The notes: generated from the sequence alone by a model not told the origin. A stretch of DNA of 64,000 nucleotides from Phorcus lineatus (GCA_921293015.1 OV121097.1:27005429-27069428), one strand, 5' to 3'. Shown: positions 46,401-58,162, numbered from the stretch's first letter. Program-made: numbers and translations.

Positions 46401-48767
46401 GGTGACAATGACAAACAAGGGTGTAGCTATGTAGATAATAATTAGGATAGTAAGATACAATGAAGAAGTTATTCGAAGCACAAACAAAAACATTAAATTT
46501 ACATTAGTAAGGACACAACTGCTGGCGATGATAATGATGATGATAACGATCATTGATCATATTTTAATGATGAAATGAGAAAGTATACTGAGAATAACAA
46601 TGATCATACTGATGACAAGGAAACAGATTTAAGATGGTCATCACATGATGACACAATGATAAGGAGAAAGATGATGACATCAATAATAAAAAGGATACAA
46701 ACCTAATTCCAATTGATTTATTCTTTGCTTATGTCATGATCATAAAGACACTCACAAAACACTAGAATTAGCACAACCAATAAACCACTGAAATAAACAA
46801 GATGTAAATGTGTCCCCCTGTCATAAACCCAACAGCTAAATTAGATGCTGAATCAATACTGCATAACACAAGTAAATACTACATATGAATCATAAATACC
46901 TACTGTGACAGCTGTTGTATATAGCTCCACCTATGTGTAGACACTGATATCTACATAGTCACATGACCTGAAATATACATGCACTTGGTGACCTGCCAGG
47001 GTAATCGAACTCATCAATCCTGATACAATGAGTAATCAATTTTCAAATCAAATAAGAATCCTGTATTTACATTGGTTACTTGAAAAAGATCTTGGTTGGT
47101 GGGGTTCTACTAATGAATGATACAAAATTCGGGTAAGCATTCTGTCCTGTAAAGTATAATTACTTTATGAATAAAACATAGCCTAGTTCTTGATGAGACT
47201 CGCGGAAGCTTTCGGATTACTTCCTGTCAGAGACAAAGACGATTTGTATGTTATGTCAAACATTAGCTTCTTTGTGTCTGTCAAAAGATTTTATTATTTG
47301 AATTGTAACAATGTCTTCATTCATAAGTGAATAAAAAATTTGCATAATAAGCATAATAGGGAAAAGTCAAATATCATTTGATATAAATATTTCAAATAAA
47401 TATATAAAAAGCCAAAATATATAAATTGAATGCACTTTTTTCAATTATTGTTTTCATAATATATACACATATCATTATGATTTTGATGTTTCAAAGGACA
47501 TAAACTCTACATCTACACAAAACCAGCATTTATGACTAGATGTGGTAGAGTTACATCCCTTTGTAAGTGACTTTTCTGGATGCATATTTCTTTTGATATG
47601 GTAACACACTACTTTTTTCTGACAAGCCTATCATAGAATTAAAATGAGTGAGAGAAAACAATCTGCTAAATTTAATTTATCAATTTTAAACTCTTACATA
47701 AGTTATAAACAATCAATAGTTGAAACAAAATCAACGTAATCAAACTAGAATAAAAGTTATTATTATTTTTTAAGTATTATGTTCCAAAATAAAAATAAAA
47801 CATGATATACAACAAACAATGGCAAAGAATTAACAAAATTGACATTTCTTATTTTTACTTTTCAGAGTTTTTAGATATATTGTTGAACATTACTTCAAAA
47901 CATTAAAAATACAATGATAAAAATATTGATAGACAAATATATTATTCATTGAAATACTTTTTCCTGAACAAAAACATCAACAAATGACATTCAAACAGAC
48001 ACATGAATAATTACACAAGTTGACAGTCGACATGTTGTGCTTTCACTTGAGATGCCCAGGGCAAGGGACATAACTCTAACAGGGTTGTTTACAAAAGACA
48101 GGTCTATCGTGACCTGGGGCAGAATCAGCTTAACAACATTTGACCTAGATTTACAATGCTTGTTTGTCAACAAAAAAATAAGTCGGATCTTCAAGAAGGC
48201 TCTTTACATTTTGTATTATAAAAAATAACCTTGGGCTATCTACAACTTTTAATGTGCTTCAGTCATCAAAATCCCGATTCAGTCTAAAACACCAGCAGTA
48301 AAGAAACCTTGAATATATTGTCATGGCATTTTGGATTTTATTAATGAAATTACATATTTCACAAATTAACATTAAAATTACCTTTGTGTCATTAAAATGG
48401 TATCATACTTTTTTAGATTTTTTTTTAATAGACGACACCAATTGACCCCATGCATCTCCAGAATAATGTAGGTATAAATCATTAATTAACACCTTAAAGA
48501 AATAAAGTTTGATCACTAATATTGTACCCCAAAAATTTATATATATCATGTATACATTCCTGAATGTCCTGACTAAAATTTATAGCTGTCATTCTTGGTA
48601 CATAATACTTACATTTTGATTATCCGAGATAAATACTAAATCCCACACTTAAGTGATAAAGAAACAAATGAGTTCATTGTATGTGTAATCTATCTTATAC
48701 ATCTTATCTTTTCAAACAGGTAAATGACTCAATCTCATGACCATAAACTATAAGAAAAAGCTCAACA
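46401..48767. other. AT-rich non-coding stretch
   Basis: No gene recognised. Two copies of a dispersed word related to GAGTTACATCCCTTTGT occur at 47548-47564 and, inverted and diverged, at 48061-48075. Confidence 0.45.
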
Positions 48768-48895
48768 TGCAATGAATGAATGAATGAAGGATTGGATGAA
48801 TGACTTAATGAATGAATATGACTAAAAACATAAATGAATGAATGCATTAATCAATATGATTGAATGACTGATTATGAATATATGAATGAATGAAT
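48768..48895. repeat. (AATG)n imperfect microsatellite
   Basis: Repeated GAATGAAT units interrupted by GGATTGGATG and ACTGATTATG-like segments. Confidence 0.85.
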
Positions 48896-49255
48896 GGGAA
48901 AAAAAGTCACTAGCAAAAATCATGTTTCTTTTTCTTAACAATTCATACATGAAATATATTTTTAAAACTGTTTAAAAAATGGTGCAATTATACCTACTCG
49001 AATAAACTCCTTCATGTTTCACCTGTGCTTTGTAATTAAACAATAGGAAAATTTCCTCCAATTACTATATACAACTTACTTGCCCATGTACAACTTCATC
49101 CTCATAAATATGTTACCGATGACGAAATATTATGATTTATTTAAAGAATTAAATTAGGAAACAAATGATAATTGATTGTCTTGGTTGGAAATTTAAATGC
49201 AAGAAAATTTTTGCATTTTCATCTTAATCCACACAAATACGAAAACGTTTCTCAC

Positions 49256-49287
49256 CCAAGCATACAGAAGTCTTCGAGCAGCATCAT
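49256..49287 (-). CDS. Possible alternative first coding exon (10 codons)
   Basis: Downstream of the promoter-like site at 49539-49569, a minus-strand ATGATG in reasonable context opens MMLLEDFCML and reaches a donor GTGAGA after 32 nt, in phase 2. Phase 2 would not fit the exons at 27096 or 22246 but would fit the candidate at 17718. A short upstream ATG frame also lies in the leader. It may belong to another transcript or be non-coding. Confidence 0.25.
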
Positions 49288-49538
49288 TCCCTTCCTGCTT
49301 GCAATTCTCCTTTACGTTTCCTTTTGGACTATCTAGTACTATTTCCCCCAGGGTATCAATCACAATCTAACACATCCCCTCAAGTATCAATGAGAAAATG
49401 GCAACATTGTTTCACTTCACCAAGGGCTGTGTAATCTGCTGTATTTAACTACCGATGTCACCGTTATTGTGAGAACTGAATCCAAGCTGAGTTAGTCACG
49501 ACTTCAAATAAAGTCTTTAGGGGGTTCTACACCTGTGT

Positions 49539-49569
49539 CTATTTATAGCCCCCCTTTCCCTTGACGTCA
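49539..49569 (-). promoter_or_regulatory. CRE-plus-TATA core promoter candidate
   Basis: On the minus strand a perfect palindromic cAMP-response element TGACGTCA (49569-49562) lies 13 bp upstream of CTATAAATAG (49548-49539). This spacing is common in CREB-regulated promoters. Transcription would start near 49515. The motifs are seen directly; activity is inferred. Confidence 0.45.
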
Positions 49570-50399
49570 GCACAACAAATATACTTTCATGCTACCTGCC
49601 GTATTATTCTTCCATCTGTAAACAAGACATCTAATTTCTCATGTGATTTTGTATTGGCCGAACAAAGAGAGGCCAATTCTCACGGATGAAGCGCTGAATA
49701 AATTAGCATAGCGATGGAAATAATTATTGTTAGCTCAACTTTTATTAAATGTTTAAAAGAATTTTACCTTATTGTCTATATGCAAGTTGTTCGTCATGAA
49801 TTTTTTTTTACGTATTTCAAGTTTTAATGTCTTAAATGATAATAGAAGTTTTCATATATTCATTTTATCACCTTTACAATTTTGTTGAAAATAATGTATT
49901 GCTTATTAAACAAAAAACGTTTATAAAAATCAATTACATAACATCGTTAAAAGAAAATGTAATGTAACTTTGAAAGAACACTTTTAAACCAAATCTTTTA
50001 GAACAAATTTTAACCCCAAGATTTGTCGACTACTTAAAGAGCTTTACCTGTAGGCAACTGGTCTACCAATTTTTTTTTTTAAATGATGTGCTGCACCTTT
50101 ACTTATCTAACAACCTTACAAAAATAAACTTTATGTTTGGAAAGAATATCCACAAATGTTTAAATGATTTATGATCAGACTAAACAACAATGCCTTGTAA
50201 TGCCATAGCTAGGCTTTTCGACAATGACTAGCTTCACTTCTCATTGTTGTTTTTTTTTTACAAAGAATGCGCTCCTATTCATCAAGTTGTCTAATCTTTA
50301 TCACCCAAAATGATTCCCTCAGTAACGTGGTTCAACTGTGTTGTGTTATAATCATGTACTAATGACATATATGAATAAACAGAAATGACCCGATAAGTA
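49570..50399. other. AT-rich non-coding stretch
   Basis: No feature recognised except the 12-bp SINE target copy at 50388-50399. Confidence 0.45.
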
Positions 50400-50713
50400 G
50401 GTGAGGTGAGGTGAGTTGGTGTTTAACGCCACTTTCAAGATTATTTCATATTGCGGCTGCTAGTATTATTGCAGGGAGAAAGCCCACAACACCATTGTGG
50501 CTATGCATTGCAGTGAAACCTGAGAGCATCGGCTGGAACTAGCGAACCATGGGTGGTACTGCACTGAATTTCAGTGTAGCATTGCACCCAAACCTGACTG
50601 CGTGTAGAACAGTTCTCTACTGCAGACAAAGTTGCCGAGCCCCTGGCGGGATTCAAACCACGGACCTCCTGATTCGAAACCGAACGCGCTAACCACTGCG
50701 CTATTCCGTCCCA
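50400..50713 (-). mobile_element. Full-length tRNA-derived SINE with target duplication
   Basis: On the minus strand the head starts GGGACGGAATAGCGCAGTGG, with A-box TAGCGCAGTGG and B-box GGTTTGAATCC, both matching RNA polymerase III promoter boxes. The body of about 240 bp ends in GGCGTTAAAC and (CTCAC)n. Near-identical 12-bp flanks, ACCCGATAAGTA (50388-50399) and ACCCGATTAATA (50714-50725), mark the target duplication. This is the best copy of the family in the window; the tRNA of origin is not determined. Confidence 0.9.
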
Positions 50714-50725
50714 ACCCGATTAATA

Positions 50726-51149
50726 TCGTTTACCCCAATTGGACAGTCCTTTTAAGAATGTTCAAATTTCAGTGAATAAATCATAGAATAGGTATTCAGG
50801 ATAAAACTAAAAATCATCAGATAGAAAAAAAAATTATTTTATGAAATTTGACAAACCAAAGGGTTAATTGGAACAGAACCAAAATATAACAAAGTACAAT
50901 ACTCATTCAATATTTCACAAATTGCAAAGAAAATCAAATGAATGTTTGAATTCACTAAAGAAGAAGTTAACAATTTAAATGCATGATGTATATATATAAA
51001 ACAATATACTCAGTGGCAAATCTACAGGAATCTCCACTTTGGATATATATAAATTGTTCACTGGCTTTTATTTAGGTATCATGGGCTTAATTATTACAAT
51101 AGATAGACATAAGGTTAAATATATTGTATTTTAACTGTTTATTTAAACG
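50726..51149. other. AT-rich non-coding stretch
   Basis: No feature recognised. Confidence 0.45.
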
Positions 51150-51230
51150 GGAGGTGAGGTGATGTAGGGTTCAAAGCCGCTTTCAAGAGTATTTCACTTA
51201 CATCACGGCCGCTCAGTTCCAAACTGTTCG
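51150..51230 (-). mobile_element. SINE 3' fragment
   Basis: About 80 bp matching the tail of the same SINE (CTTGAAAGCGGC region and (CTCAC)n-like end), truncated at its 5' side. Confidence 0.7.
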
Positions 51231-51454
51231 ATGTGAATGTTCCATGTTCCTCAAAGACATTTTTTAAATTTCTAACAAATACATGCTTGATAATGATATT
51301 CCTTGACATGAATTGTAAATTCACTGTTGTCTAGTTGTGAATATGTGGTTTTCATATTCATAGGTAAAACTTACTTTGAAAACATGCAGCAATGACATGC
51401 TTTGATCGAAGAATTGGTGGCAGATATGTTTTTGATAATGAAATTGCTTTGAAT
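51231..51454. other. Non-coding spacer between SINE fragments
   Basis: No feature recognised. Confidence 0.4.
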
Positions 51455-51668
51455 TGAGGTGATATGGGGTTTGAGGCCGCTTTCAAGAGTATTTCACTCA
51501 TGAAGCGGCTGCTAGTATTATTGCAGGGAGAAAGCCTTCAACACCATTGTGGCTATGCATTGCGGTGAATCCTGCGAGCATATCGGCTTGAACTAGCGAA
51601 CCATGGGTGGTACTGCGCTGAATTTCAGTGTAGCATTGCACCCAAACCTGACTGTGTAGAACAGTTTG
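51455..51668 (-). mobile_element. 5'-truncated SINE copy
   Basis: About 210 bp of the SINE body and tail, lacking the tRNA-like head. It ends about 10 bp before the TTAA target of the piggyBac element. Confidence 0.8.
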
Positions 51669-52149
51669 AACCTTAGTTTAACCCTTAAGATGCGGGTCCC
51701 GGGCCTGTCCGGGTTGAAATTTGCTTTGACCGCATGTCCTCTGGGCGAGATGCGACATCCAAACTCTATTTTTCTCACGCTAGCTCATTAACGCCGAGGT
51801 TCACAGTAGCGAAGGACGGGCAATTGTTGCACGGCAGTAGTGTCAGTTTAACGCTAGTACTTTCCGTCCGTGTGTCGCTAAGCTACCGAATTTTGTTTCG
51901 TTGGTGTTCTAAATAATGCGCGTACATGTTCCGAACATTATGCAACGATTGATAACGTTTATCGTACCGATAATAAGCTTTAAAATCACTCAATTTTCCC
52001 CCACTCCCCGCCGCACGTGCTAATAGCCTGTGGGCACTTTCTACCCTCTCGCACGAGCTTACCGACCCGCGCATGCTATCGTTTACTGAGACGCGTGCAT
52101 TTTGACCCTATGCACGCCTTCCTATCGCACGCCCTATGTTCTGAACCCT

Positions 52150-53180
52150 TGGGCGGATTTCAATATAGGTGGGATCATTTGAAAGAGAAAAAAAATGTCT
52201 TTAATCCGATGTAAAAAACATATGTGCGCCTCGTGAAATAAAGATACCGCATGTGCCGCAAAAAAGGTGATTTTTATATATTTTTAGTTTTACACTGTTT
52301 TGTCACACCAATTTTCTCATGATGTGCTCAACATATTTTGACATTTTTTATATCACAAGATAGAGAAAAAGATTGTCTTTAATTCCATGTAAAATGTGTA
52401 CATGCGCAACAATTCATAAAGATACAGCAAGCGCCGCACAAAAAGGTAATTTTGCCGACTTTCTTATCATGTGATCTGAAGCGCGATTTTCATGTGCCTT
52501 TCTTTCACAATGAATTTCTTTTACACCGTGAAAAAGATTTTGTTGAATTTTACATCACTATAAAGACAAATGAATTGTCTTTGATTCCCTATATCAATTA
52601 TTATGCGCGCAAATAAATAAAGACTCAACAAGTGCCGTAAAAAGAACAACTTTCGCACTTCGCAATTCCGTTAGTGACGCAAATAGGGAAACCTTGGCAC
52701 TTCATATCCCCGTGTACAAATGACACATTTCAAAACCATTTATATCATTATCAAGAGGAATAAATTGTCTACAAAGTGATATATAAAATGTACATGCGCT
52801 AAAACAAACGACGATGCAGCAAGCGCCGCACAAAGGGTCCTTTTCATGTGATCTGAAGTTCGATTTTCATGTACCTTTCTTTGGCACTCGATATTTTCTA
52901 TACCACTTGGCGGATTTTGATAAATATTACGTCTAAATAAAGACGGAACGTTGTTCTTCATTTCAATATATTGATCATACATGCGCACACAAAAATAAAG
53001 GCACAAGAAGTGCCGCAAATTTGGCAAGTTTCGCATTTCGTATTTCTGTAACCAAGTGGCGCGCTCAACAATGTTTGGTATCAGCGTAAAGAGCAGAAAA
53101 TTCTCTTCAATTTGATATACAATTTGTTTATGCGCTCATAGAAATAAAGACTCAACAAGCGCCGCTAAAATGTTATAAAT
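52150..53180 (+). repeat. Left array of diverged repeats inside piggyBac
   Basis: About six units of 150-200 bp share a core like TCTTTAATTCCATGTA, then ATGCGCA, then AATAAAGA and a GC-rich GCAAGCGCCGC. Cores lie near 52195, 52377, 52580, 52765, 52950 and 53105. Units are strongly diverged from each other, so the array is old or under little constraint. Confidence 0.7.
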
Positions 53181-53330
53181 AAATGTAATAAGTAAAAAAA
53201 ATTATGAAGGAAACCCTGTTTCTTTAGTGTTCAATTATAGAGTTTTATAAACCATGAAAGTTGAAGGAAAAAAAACTTTTGGATTTACATTCATAGCGTT
53301 ATTGATGTCTTTTTTGAGTTAGGGGATTTT

Positions 53331-53605
53331 TGCGTCGGGCACCGCCATCAGTTCATGGGAAAATTGTCCAACGAAAATGTTGTGGTTGAGACACAGTATG
53401 TCGGGGATGCCGTCGGGAACCGCCATCAGGTCAAGGCAAAGTTGTCCAACGAAAATGTTTGTGGTTGAGACACAATATGTCGGGGATCTTTCGCCGGGCA
53501 CCGCCATCAGGTCATGAGAAAATGTGTCCAACGAAAATGTTCGTGTTCGAGAAAAAAAATTTCAGCGGACTTTCGTCGGGCACCGCCAGCAGGTATGTGT
53601 TTTTT
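53331..53605 (+). repeat. 78-82 bp minisatellite inside piggyBac
   Basis: Four units begin at GTCGGGCACCGCCATCAG-like sequence near 53333, 53411, 53492 and 53574. Each contains GTCCAACGAAAATGTT. The last unit is partly diverged. Confidence 0.85.
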
Positions 53606-53964
53606 TCTGCCAAATTTTTGTTGGTCGAGGAAACTCATTTTTGAAAAAAAAGTTTGGTAGCATTCCGATGTTTTAAATATTTTGCTATATATGTCGGGAT
53701 GGCATGAGTTCCTTCCAGTGAACTAAAGACAAGGGGCCGGGTGCTCGTTGACTACGGCCGTCCCGACGGATAGGCCCGTGGAACCTATCATTCTCGGAAG
53801 AGAAGTCAAAAGTTGAAAAACTTTTGTAATCCACAACTGACAATCAGAACTTTCCTGACGTAGAAGGCAGTTGTTCGCGACTCGCCGGCTCGTTGCATAG
53901 GAGTCAGAAGGCGGCATCAGGGTTGATAATGTTGATACAACGTCGGCGGCCGTCGGTGCCATCG

Positions 53965-54170
53965 GCACCTTCGGCGGGATTGTGAAAAGTCGTCCGAAAG
54001 TTAGAAAGTGTCCGGCGACATTAGAACTTGTTCGGCAGGATTGTGAAAAGTTGTCCGAAAGTTAGAATTTGTCCAGCAATGTTAGAATTTGTCCTGATTT
54101 GTTATTTTTGCAAATCGTGAAAAAAATGTCCAGCTTTCGCCAGGACAATTAGAAAAAGTCCGGATTATTG
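53965..54170 (+). repeat. Short repeats around GTCCGAAAGTTAGAA
   Basis: The phrase GGATTGTGAAAAGT(C/T)GTCCGA is duplicated about 60 bp apart, followed by several related GTCC(A/G)GC and TTAGAA words. It lies directly ahead of the transposase leader. Confidence 0.75.
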
Positions 54171-54349
54171 ATGGCCGCTGGCGCCAAAGGCGCGCAACGG
54201 CAAATTTGTTTCAAACACTTACAAAATGTGGCAATTGAATGTCCATGAAGCTCACATTGAATTTCTCTGTACAACAGGTCATGTGTTGATGTTATTATAT
54301 CTTGCGTGTGCCTAAATTATTTTCAATCATTTACAGATTGATGTGAAAG

Positions 54350-56338
54350 ATGCCTAAGGCCAGGAGGCCGCGAACCAGGAGTTGGGAAGGTCCGTCAACG
54401 TCTAGCGACGACGACTTCATCAACGAGGTCCATGCCGATGAAGCTTCTGATATGGAATCAACTGATGAGAGTGATAGTGACAGTGACAGTGATGGTGAAA
54501 GTGACATTGATAGTGATGTAGAAATAAGAAACATTGCAAGACACATATTAGCAGCTACGGGTGAAACTGCTACGACTGGTACTTCCACAGAAGAAGAGTT
54601 CAGTGGCTTTGATGAGCAATATAATGAAATGGACACACATTTTGATGACCGTGACAACTTTATGGAACGCTGGACAGAGGGTCCGAGGCCACGTGGACGT
54701 GTTGATCTCCAATTTACTGGCAACACGGGATTAGGACGCTTCATAGAATTGCCTGATAATCCGCATCCTGTAGACTATTTCGGGTTGTTTTTTCATGAAG
54801 ATGATTATGGATCAATGGCAGCAGAAACCAACAGATACTTCCACCAACAGGTTGACGATAAGGTTCTAAAGCCCTGTTCAAGGTTGAGGCAATGGTATGA
54901 TACGAATGCTGAAGAAATGAAAGTATTCGTAGCAATGACTATAGCAATGTCTTTGGTTGTACAGAGAAACTTTTCTGAGTATTGGTCATCGAGTGATGTG
55001 ACGTCGACGCCTTTCTTTGCCAAATGTATGCCTCGTGATAGGTTCTGGTTATTACTAACGTACCTACATTTGAATGATAATAACCAAATGCCTGGACGAA
55101 ACACACCCCAGTTTTCACCAATCAATAAACTTGGCTATTTGTACAAGCGCATCGTGCATCGTTTTTCCAGAATTTACAAGCCGCATCAAACTATTTGTGT
55201 TGACGAAGGGTTGGTGCCTTGGAAAGGCAATCTGAGTTTCAAAGTATACAATCCCGACAAGCCGAAGAAGTATGGGATAAAGGCCTACATGCTGTGTGAC
55301 TCAACCAATGGTTATGTTTGCAAGTTTGAACTCTACACTGGAAAAACAAATGAATCTGTTTCTGTCGGTGGGAAAACGTATGATCTCGTCATGGACTTGG
55401 TGAAGGATTATGCTGGGAAAGGATATCATGTGTTCATGGACAATTTCTATTCCTCTGTGGCATTGTATATAAACTTGTGGGAAACGGGAACTGGTGCGAC
55501 TGGGACGTTGAGAGGCAATCGCAAAGGCATTCCTGAGAAGGTAAAGAAGGCACAGAAAAAACAGAAGAAAGGGGATATGATGATCTATCACAATCAAGAC
55601 CTACTCGTTGTGAGGTATGAGGACAGGAAGTCAGTGCTGCTCATGTCAACCGTAGAAGACACTGAAATTGTAGAGACAGGGAAGAAGAACCGAGTGACTG
55701 GGGAAGCAAATACGAGACCACGTATTGTGCACGAGTACAACAAATATATGGGAGGTGTGGATCGGGCCGACCAGATGCTGTCGTACACCCCGTTCAAAAT
55801 GAAAACTCTTAAATGGTGGAAGCGAGTGTGGTTTCATGTGTTAAACGTTGCCATGTTGAACTCTTACATTCTCTATAAAGAATTCTCAAAAGACAAAACC
55901 TTGAAAACAAGCCGTCAATTCAGAAAAGATTTAGTGCAGCATATGATCACCTTCGCCGACACGGAAAAAGTACCTTCCCTGCGTAGACGTCCTCGTGGCA
56001 GGCCAAGCACAAGCGACGAAAGTGTGTTACGTCTTCATGGTCGACACTTTCCATCAAAGATTCAGCCTGTTGGAAAGAAGAAGAGGCTTTCCCGTATGTG
56101 TGTTGTTTGCTCCAAAGCGAAAAGAGAACTCTTTCGAAGGGCAGTGGAAGAAAGCAATGAGCCAGTTCGAAAGAAGAAAAGGGTAGGCAAAGAATCTTCT
56201 TACGAATGTAGCGAGTGTAATGTGGCTCTATGTGCAGCACCATGTTTCAGAATTTATCACACGTCACAAGATTGCACTAAAGCTTATATCAGTTTGATGT
56301 CAGAGAAGGAAAATGAGGGGGATAATCAAGAAGATTGA
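54350..56338 (+). CDS. piggyBac transposase, 662 residues
   Basis: An intact DDE_Tnp_1_7-type transposase that excises and inserts the element at TTAA. Residues 1-60 are acidic and Ser/Asp-rich. The catalytic aspartates appear in their family contexts: CVDEG (D285), FMDNF (D364) and GGVDRADQ (D471, D474). The conserved KKYGIKAY and VLNVAMLNSYILY stretches are present. The C-terminal cysteine-rich zinc domain is complete: CVVC at 584-587, CSEC at 620-623, C628, C632, H637 and C642. An acceptor-like TTCAATCATTTACAG ends about 15 bases before the ATG, so a leader intron is likely. Length is typical of the family. Basic clusters near 545-610 could serve nuclear import. Confidence 0.95.
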   Translation: MPKARRPRTRSWEGPSTSSDDDFINEVHADEASDMESTDESDSDSDSDGESDIDSDVEIRNIARHILAATGETATTGTSTEEEFSGFDEQYNEMDTHFDDRDNFMERWTEGPRPRGRVDLQFTGNTGLGRFIELPDNPHPVDYFGLFFHEDDYGSMAAETNRYFHQQVDDKVLKPCSRLRQWYDTNAEEMKVFVAMTIAMSLVVQRNFSEYWSSSDVTSTPFFAKCMPRDRFWLLLTYLHLNDNNQMPGRNTPQFSPINKLGYLYKRIVHRFSRIYKPHQTICVDEGLVPWKGNLSFKVYNPDKPKKYGIKAYMLCDSTNGYVCKFELYTGKTNESVSVGGKTYDLVMDLVKDYAGKGYHVFMDNFYSSVALYINLWETGTGATGTLRGNRKGIPEKVKKAQKKQKKGDMMIYHNQDLLVVRYEDRKSVLLMSTVEDTEIVETGKKNRVTGEANTRPRIVHEYNKYMGGVDRADQMLSYTPFKMKTLKWWKRVWFHVLNVAMLNSYILYKEFSKDKTLKTSRQFRKDLVQHMITFADTEKVPSLRRRPRGRPSTSDESVLRLHGRHFPSKIQPVGKKKRLSRMCVVCSKAKRELFRRAVEESNEPVRKKKRVGKESSYECSECNVALCAAPCFRIYHTSQDCTKAYISLMSEKENEGDNQED

Positions 56339-56442
56339 AGAAAGAAGAAAGAAGCAGAAGTGTGGACGAGCGTTACTCTCCTTATAAAGTTTATTCTTCA
56401 CATCAATAAGGTGAATAAGTGTAATATAAAATACTGATTGTC

Positions 56443-56448
56443 AATAAA
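56443..56448 (+). terminator. Polyadenylation signal AATAAA for the transposase
   Basis: First AATAAA after the stop codon, about 105 bases downstream, followed by a T-rich run at 56453-56462. Inference from position. Confidence 0.5.
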
Positions 56449-56599
56449 ATAATCTTTTTTTTAAGTCGTAAAAGACACAGAGAAAGTCAATGTGAGCTGT
56501 CACTGGACGTTCGATACGAGCCGCATCAAGAACATACCCCCGATCTTTCGCAATTTGTATTCTTAGAATCGGGTGGCGAAACTTCATACTTTTTACATC

Positions 56600-57790
56600 A
56601 TCGTAAAGGAAAAAGAACTGGCTTTGATTCAATATGAAATGTGTATGTGCGCAACACATAATAAAGAAGCGGCAAATATTGCGAAAAATGTCGCAATTAT
56701 CAATTTTTTTCCCAAAATGTCTGAGGGTCCCCCTCTTTAACGGTTCATATCTCCCGAACTATTTGGCACTTTTAAATTTTTTTTTCACCTTTCTCAAGCG
56801 GAAAGATTGATCTTTAATTCCATGTATAATATGCATGTGCGCAGATAATAAAAATGGTGCGGCGAGTGAAGCGACAAATGTCGCAAATAAAACGATTGTC
56901 AAAATCTGTTTTCAAGTAGTTGAGGGTGTTGCTCTTTCGCGGTTCATATCTCCCGAACTATTGTATACTTTTTTATATTTTTTTCACCTATTTCAAGAGA
57001 ATAGAATTGTCTTTAATTCCATGTATAATATGCATATGCGCAGTCAATAATAACGATGCGGTGAATGATGCGACTGGTGTCGCAAATAGAAAGCTTATCA
57101 AAATTTGTTTTCAAGTAGTTGAGGGTATCCCTCTTTCGCTTTTCATATCTTTTGAATCAGTTGGCACCTTTTCATTATTTTTTCACAGTCGTAAGCACGA
57201 AAGATTTATCTTTAATTCCATGTATAATTTGTACATGCGCAGCAGGAGATAACGATACGGCGTGCGTATAGAATGATTGGTTTTATTATCTCGGAATGTT
57301 CGGCCGCGAGTGACTGCACGCGCCGAGAGGATCGGTATGCCAGGAACCAACGCTGGTGCCTAGAACACTGGCTCTCGCATGCTGGTGCCTCGGGGGTACC
57401 CCGGGGGTATAACGGCACTAATTAGCGTACCGGTGCCAGACTGCCCTAGGGAGAATTAGTTCTGGCTAAAAATCGCGTTATGTCGGAGCATCCTCGGGGT
57501 ACCCCCAACCATCTTTCGCGGCGTATATCTTTTGAACTGGGTGACATATTCTAACAATTTTTTATCATCATAAAGAAGAATAAATTGTCTACAATTCGAT
57601 ATATAATACATGTATGCGCGCTCAGTATTAGGGATTTTATTCAGTCGGAAATAAAGACAATCTTTAGATAATTGGAGAAATCTAACTAGAGGTCGCATTG
57701 TAAAAAGATATATATCATCGTAAAGAGGAATTATGTATCTTCAATTCAATATAAAAAAATTAATTGTGCGATTATATTTAAGGATTTTCC
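56600..57790 (+). repeat. Right array of diverged repeats inside piggyBac
   Basis: About six units related to the left array and in the same orientation, with cores near 56620, 56808, 57008, 57208, 57587 and 57738. Three central units share TTCATATCTCCCGAACTA-type sequence and CTTTAATTCCATGTATAAT almost unchanged. A GC-rich non-repeat segment (57295-57530) interrupts the array. Confidence 0.75.
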
Positions 57791-58162
57791 GTAACTCTAA
57801 ATAAAGACAATCTTCATATTGTAATAGAAATCGTTCTAGGTAAGATAAAAATTTCATTCAAATTGTCGGATAAAGATCGTTCATTTGTGTACGGGATGGG
57901 CGGGCTAGTTTTGTATCGAACGGCCATTTTCATCCGTAATTCGCCATGTGAATACACCATATATTGTAAAAACGGTCGCGTCTCGCGGTGCTAAATAATT
58001 CAGCCACAGGGGCTAATTGCGCTATAACGGTAGCGAGGCGAGTGCTGGAAAATTCAGCCACGGGGGCAAAACTGGTCAAAATAATATTCAGCAACTTAAG
58101 AGTTAAAGAAGGAAAATGATGACTAATAAAGATATTATCTCTTTCTCATACATGACATTGCT

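Larger units (their letters stand above)
51682..58102 (+). mobile_element. piggyBac element, 6.4 kb, apparently autonomous
   Basis: TTAA duplications (51678-51681 and 58103-58106) flank inverted ends CCCTTAAGATGC and, reversed, CTCTTAAGTTGC (10 of 12 match). It contains one intact transposase gene (54350-56338). Most piggyBac elements are 2-3 kb; this one carries about 2.7 kb before and 1.8 kb after the gene, largely diverged tandem repeats in one orientation. The ends, target site and intact gene agree with the superfamily. Similarity between the two ends beyond the 12-bp repeat is weak, so the ends should be confirmed against other copies. Confidence 0.85.

Noticed and set aside
45738-46553. 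A 271-codon minus-strand open frame and overlapping frames rich in His and Ser
   Set aside because: The frames follow a GAT/ATC trinucleotide array and contain little but repeat-encoded residues.
50640-50713. A tRNA-like sequence with A and B boxes
   Set aside because: It is the head of a SINE with body, tail and target duplication, not a functional tRNA gene.
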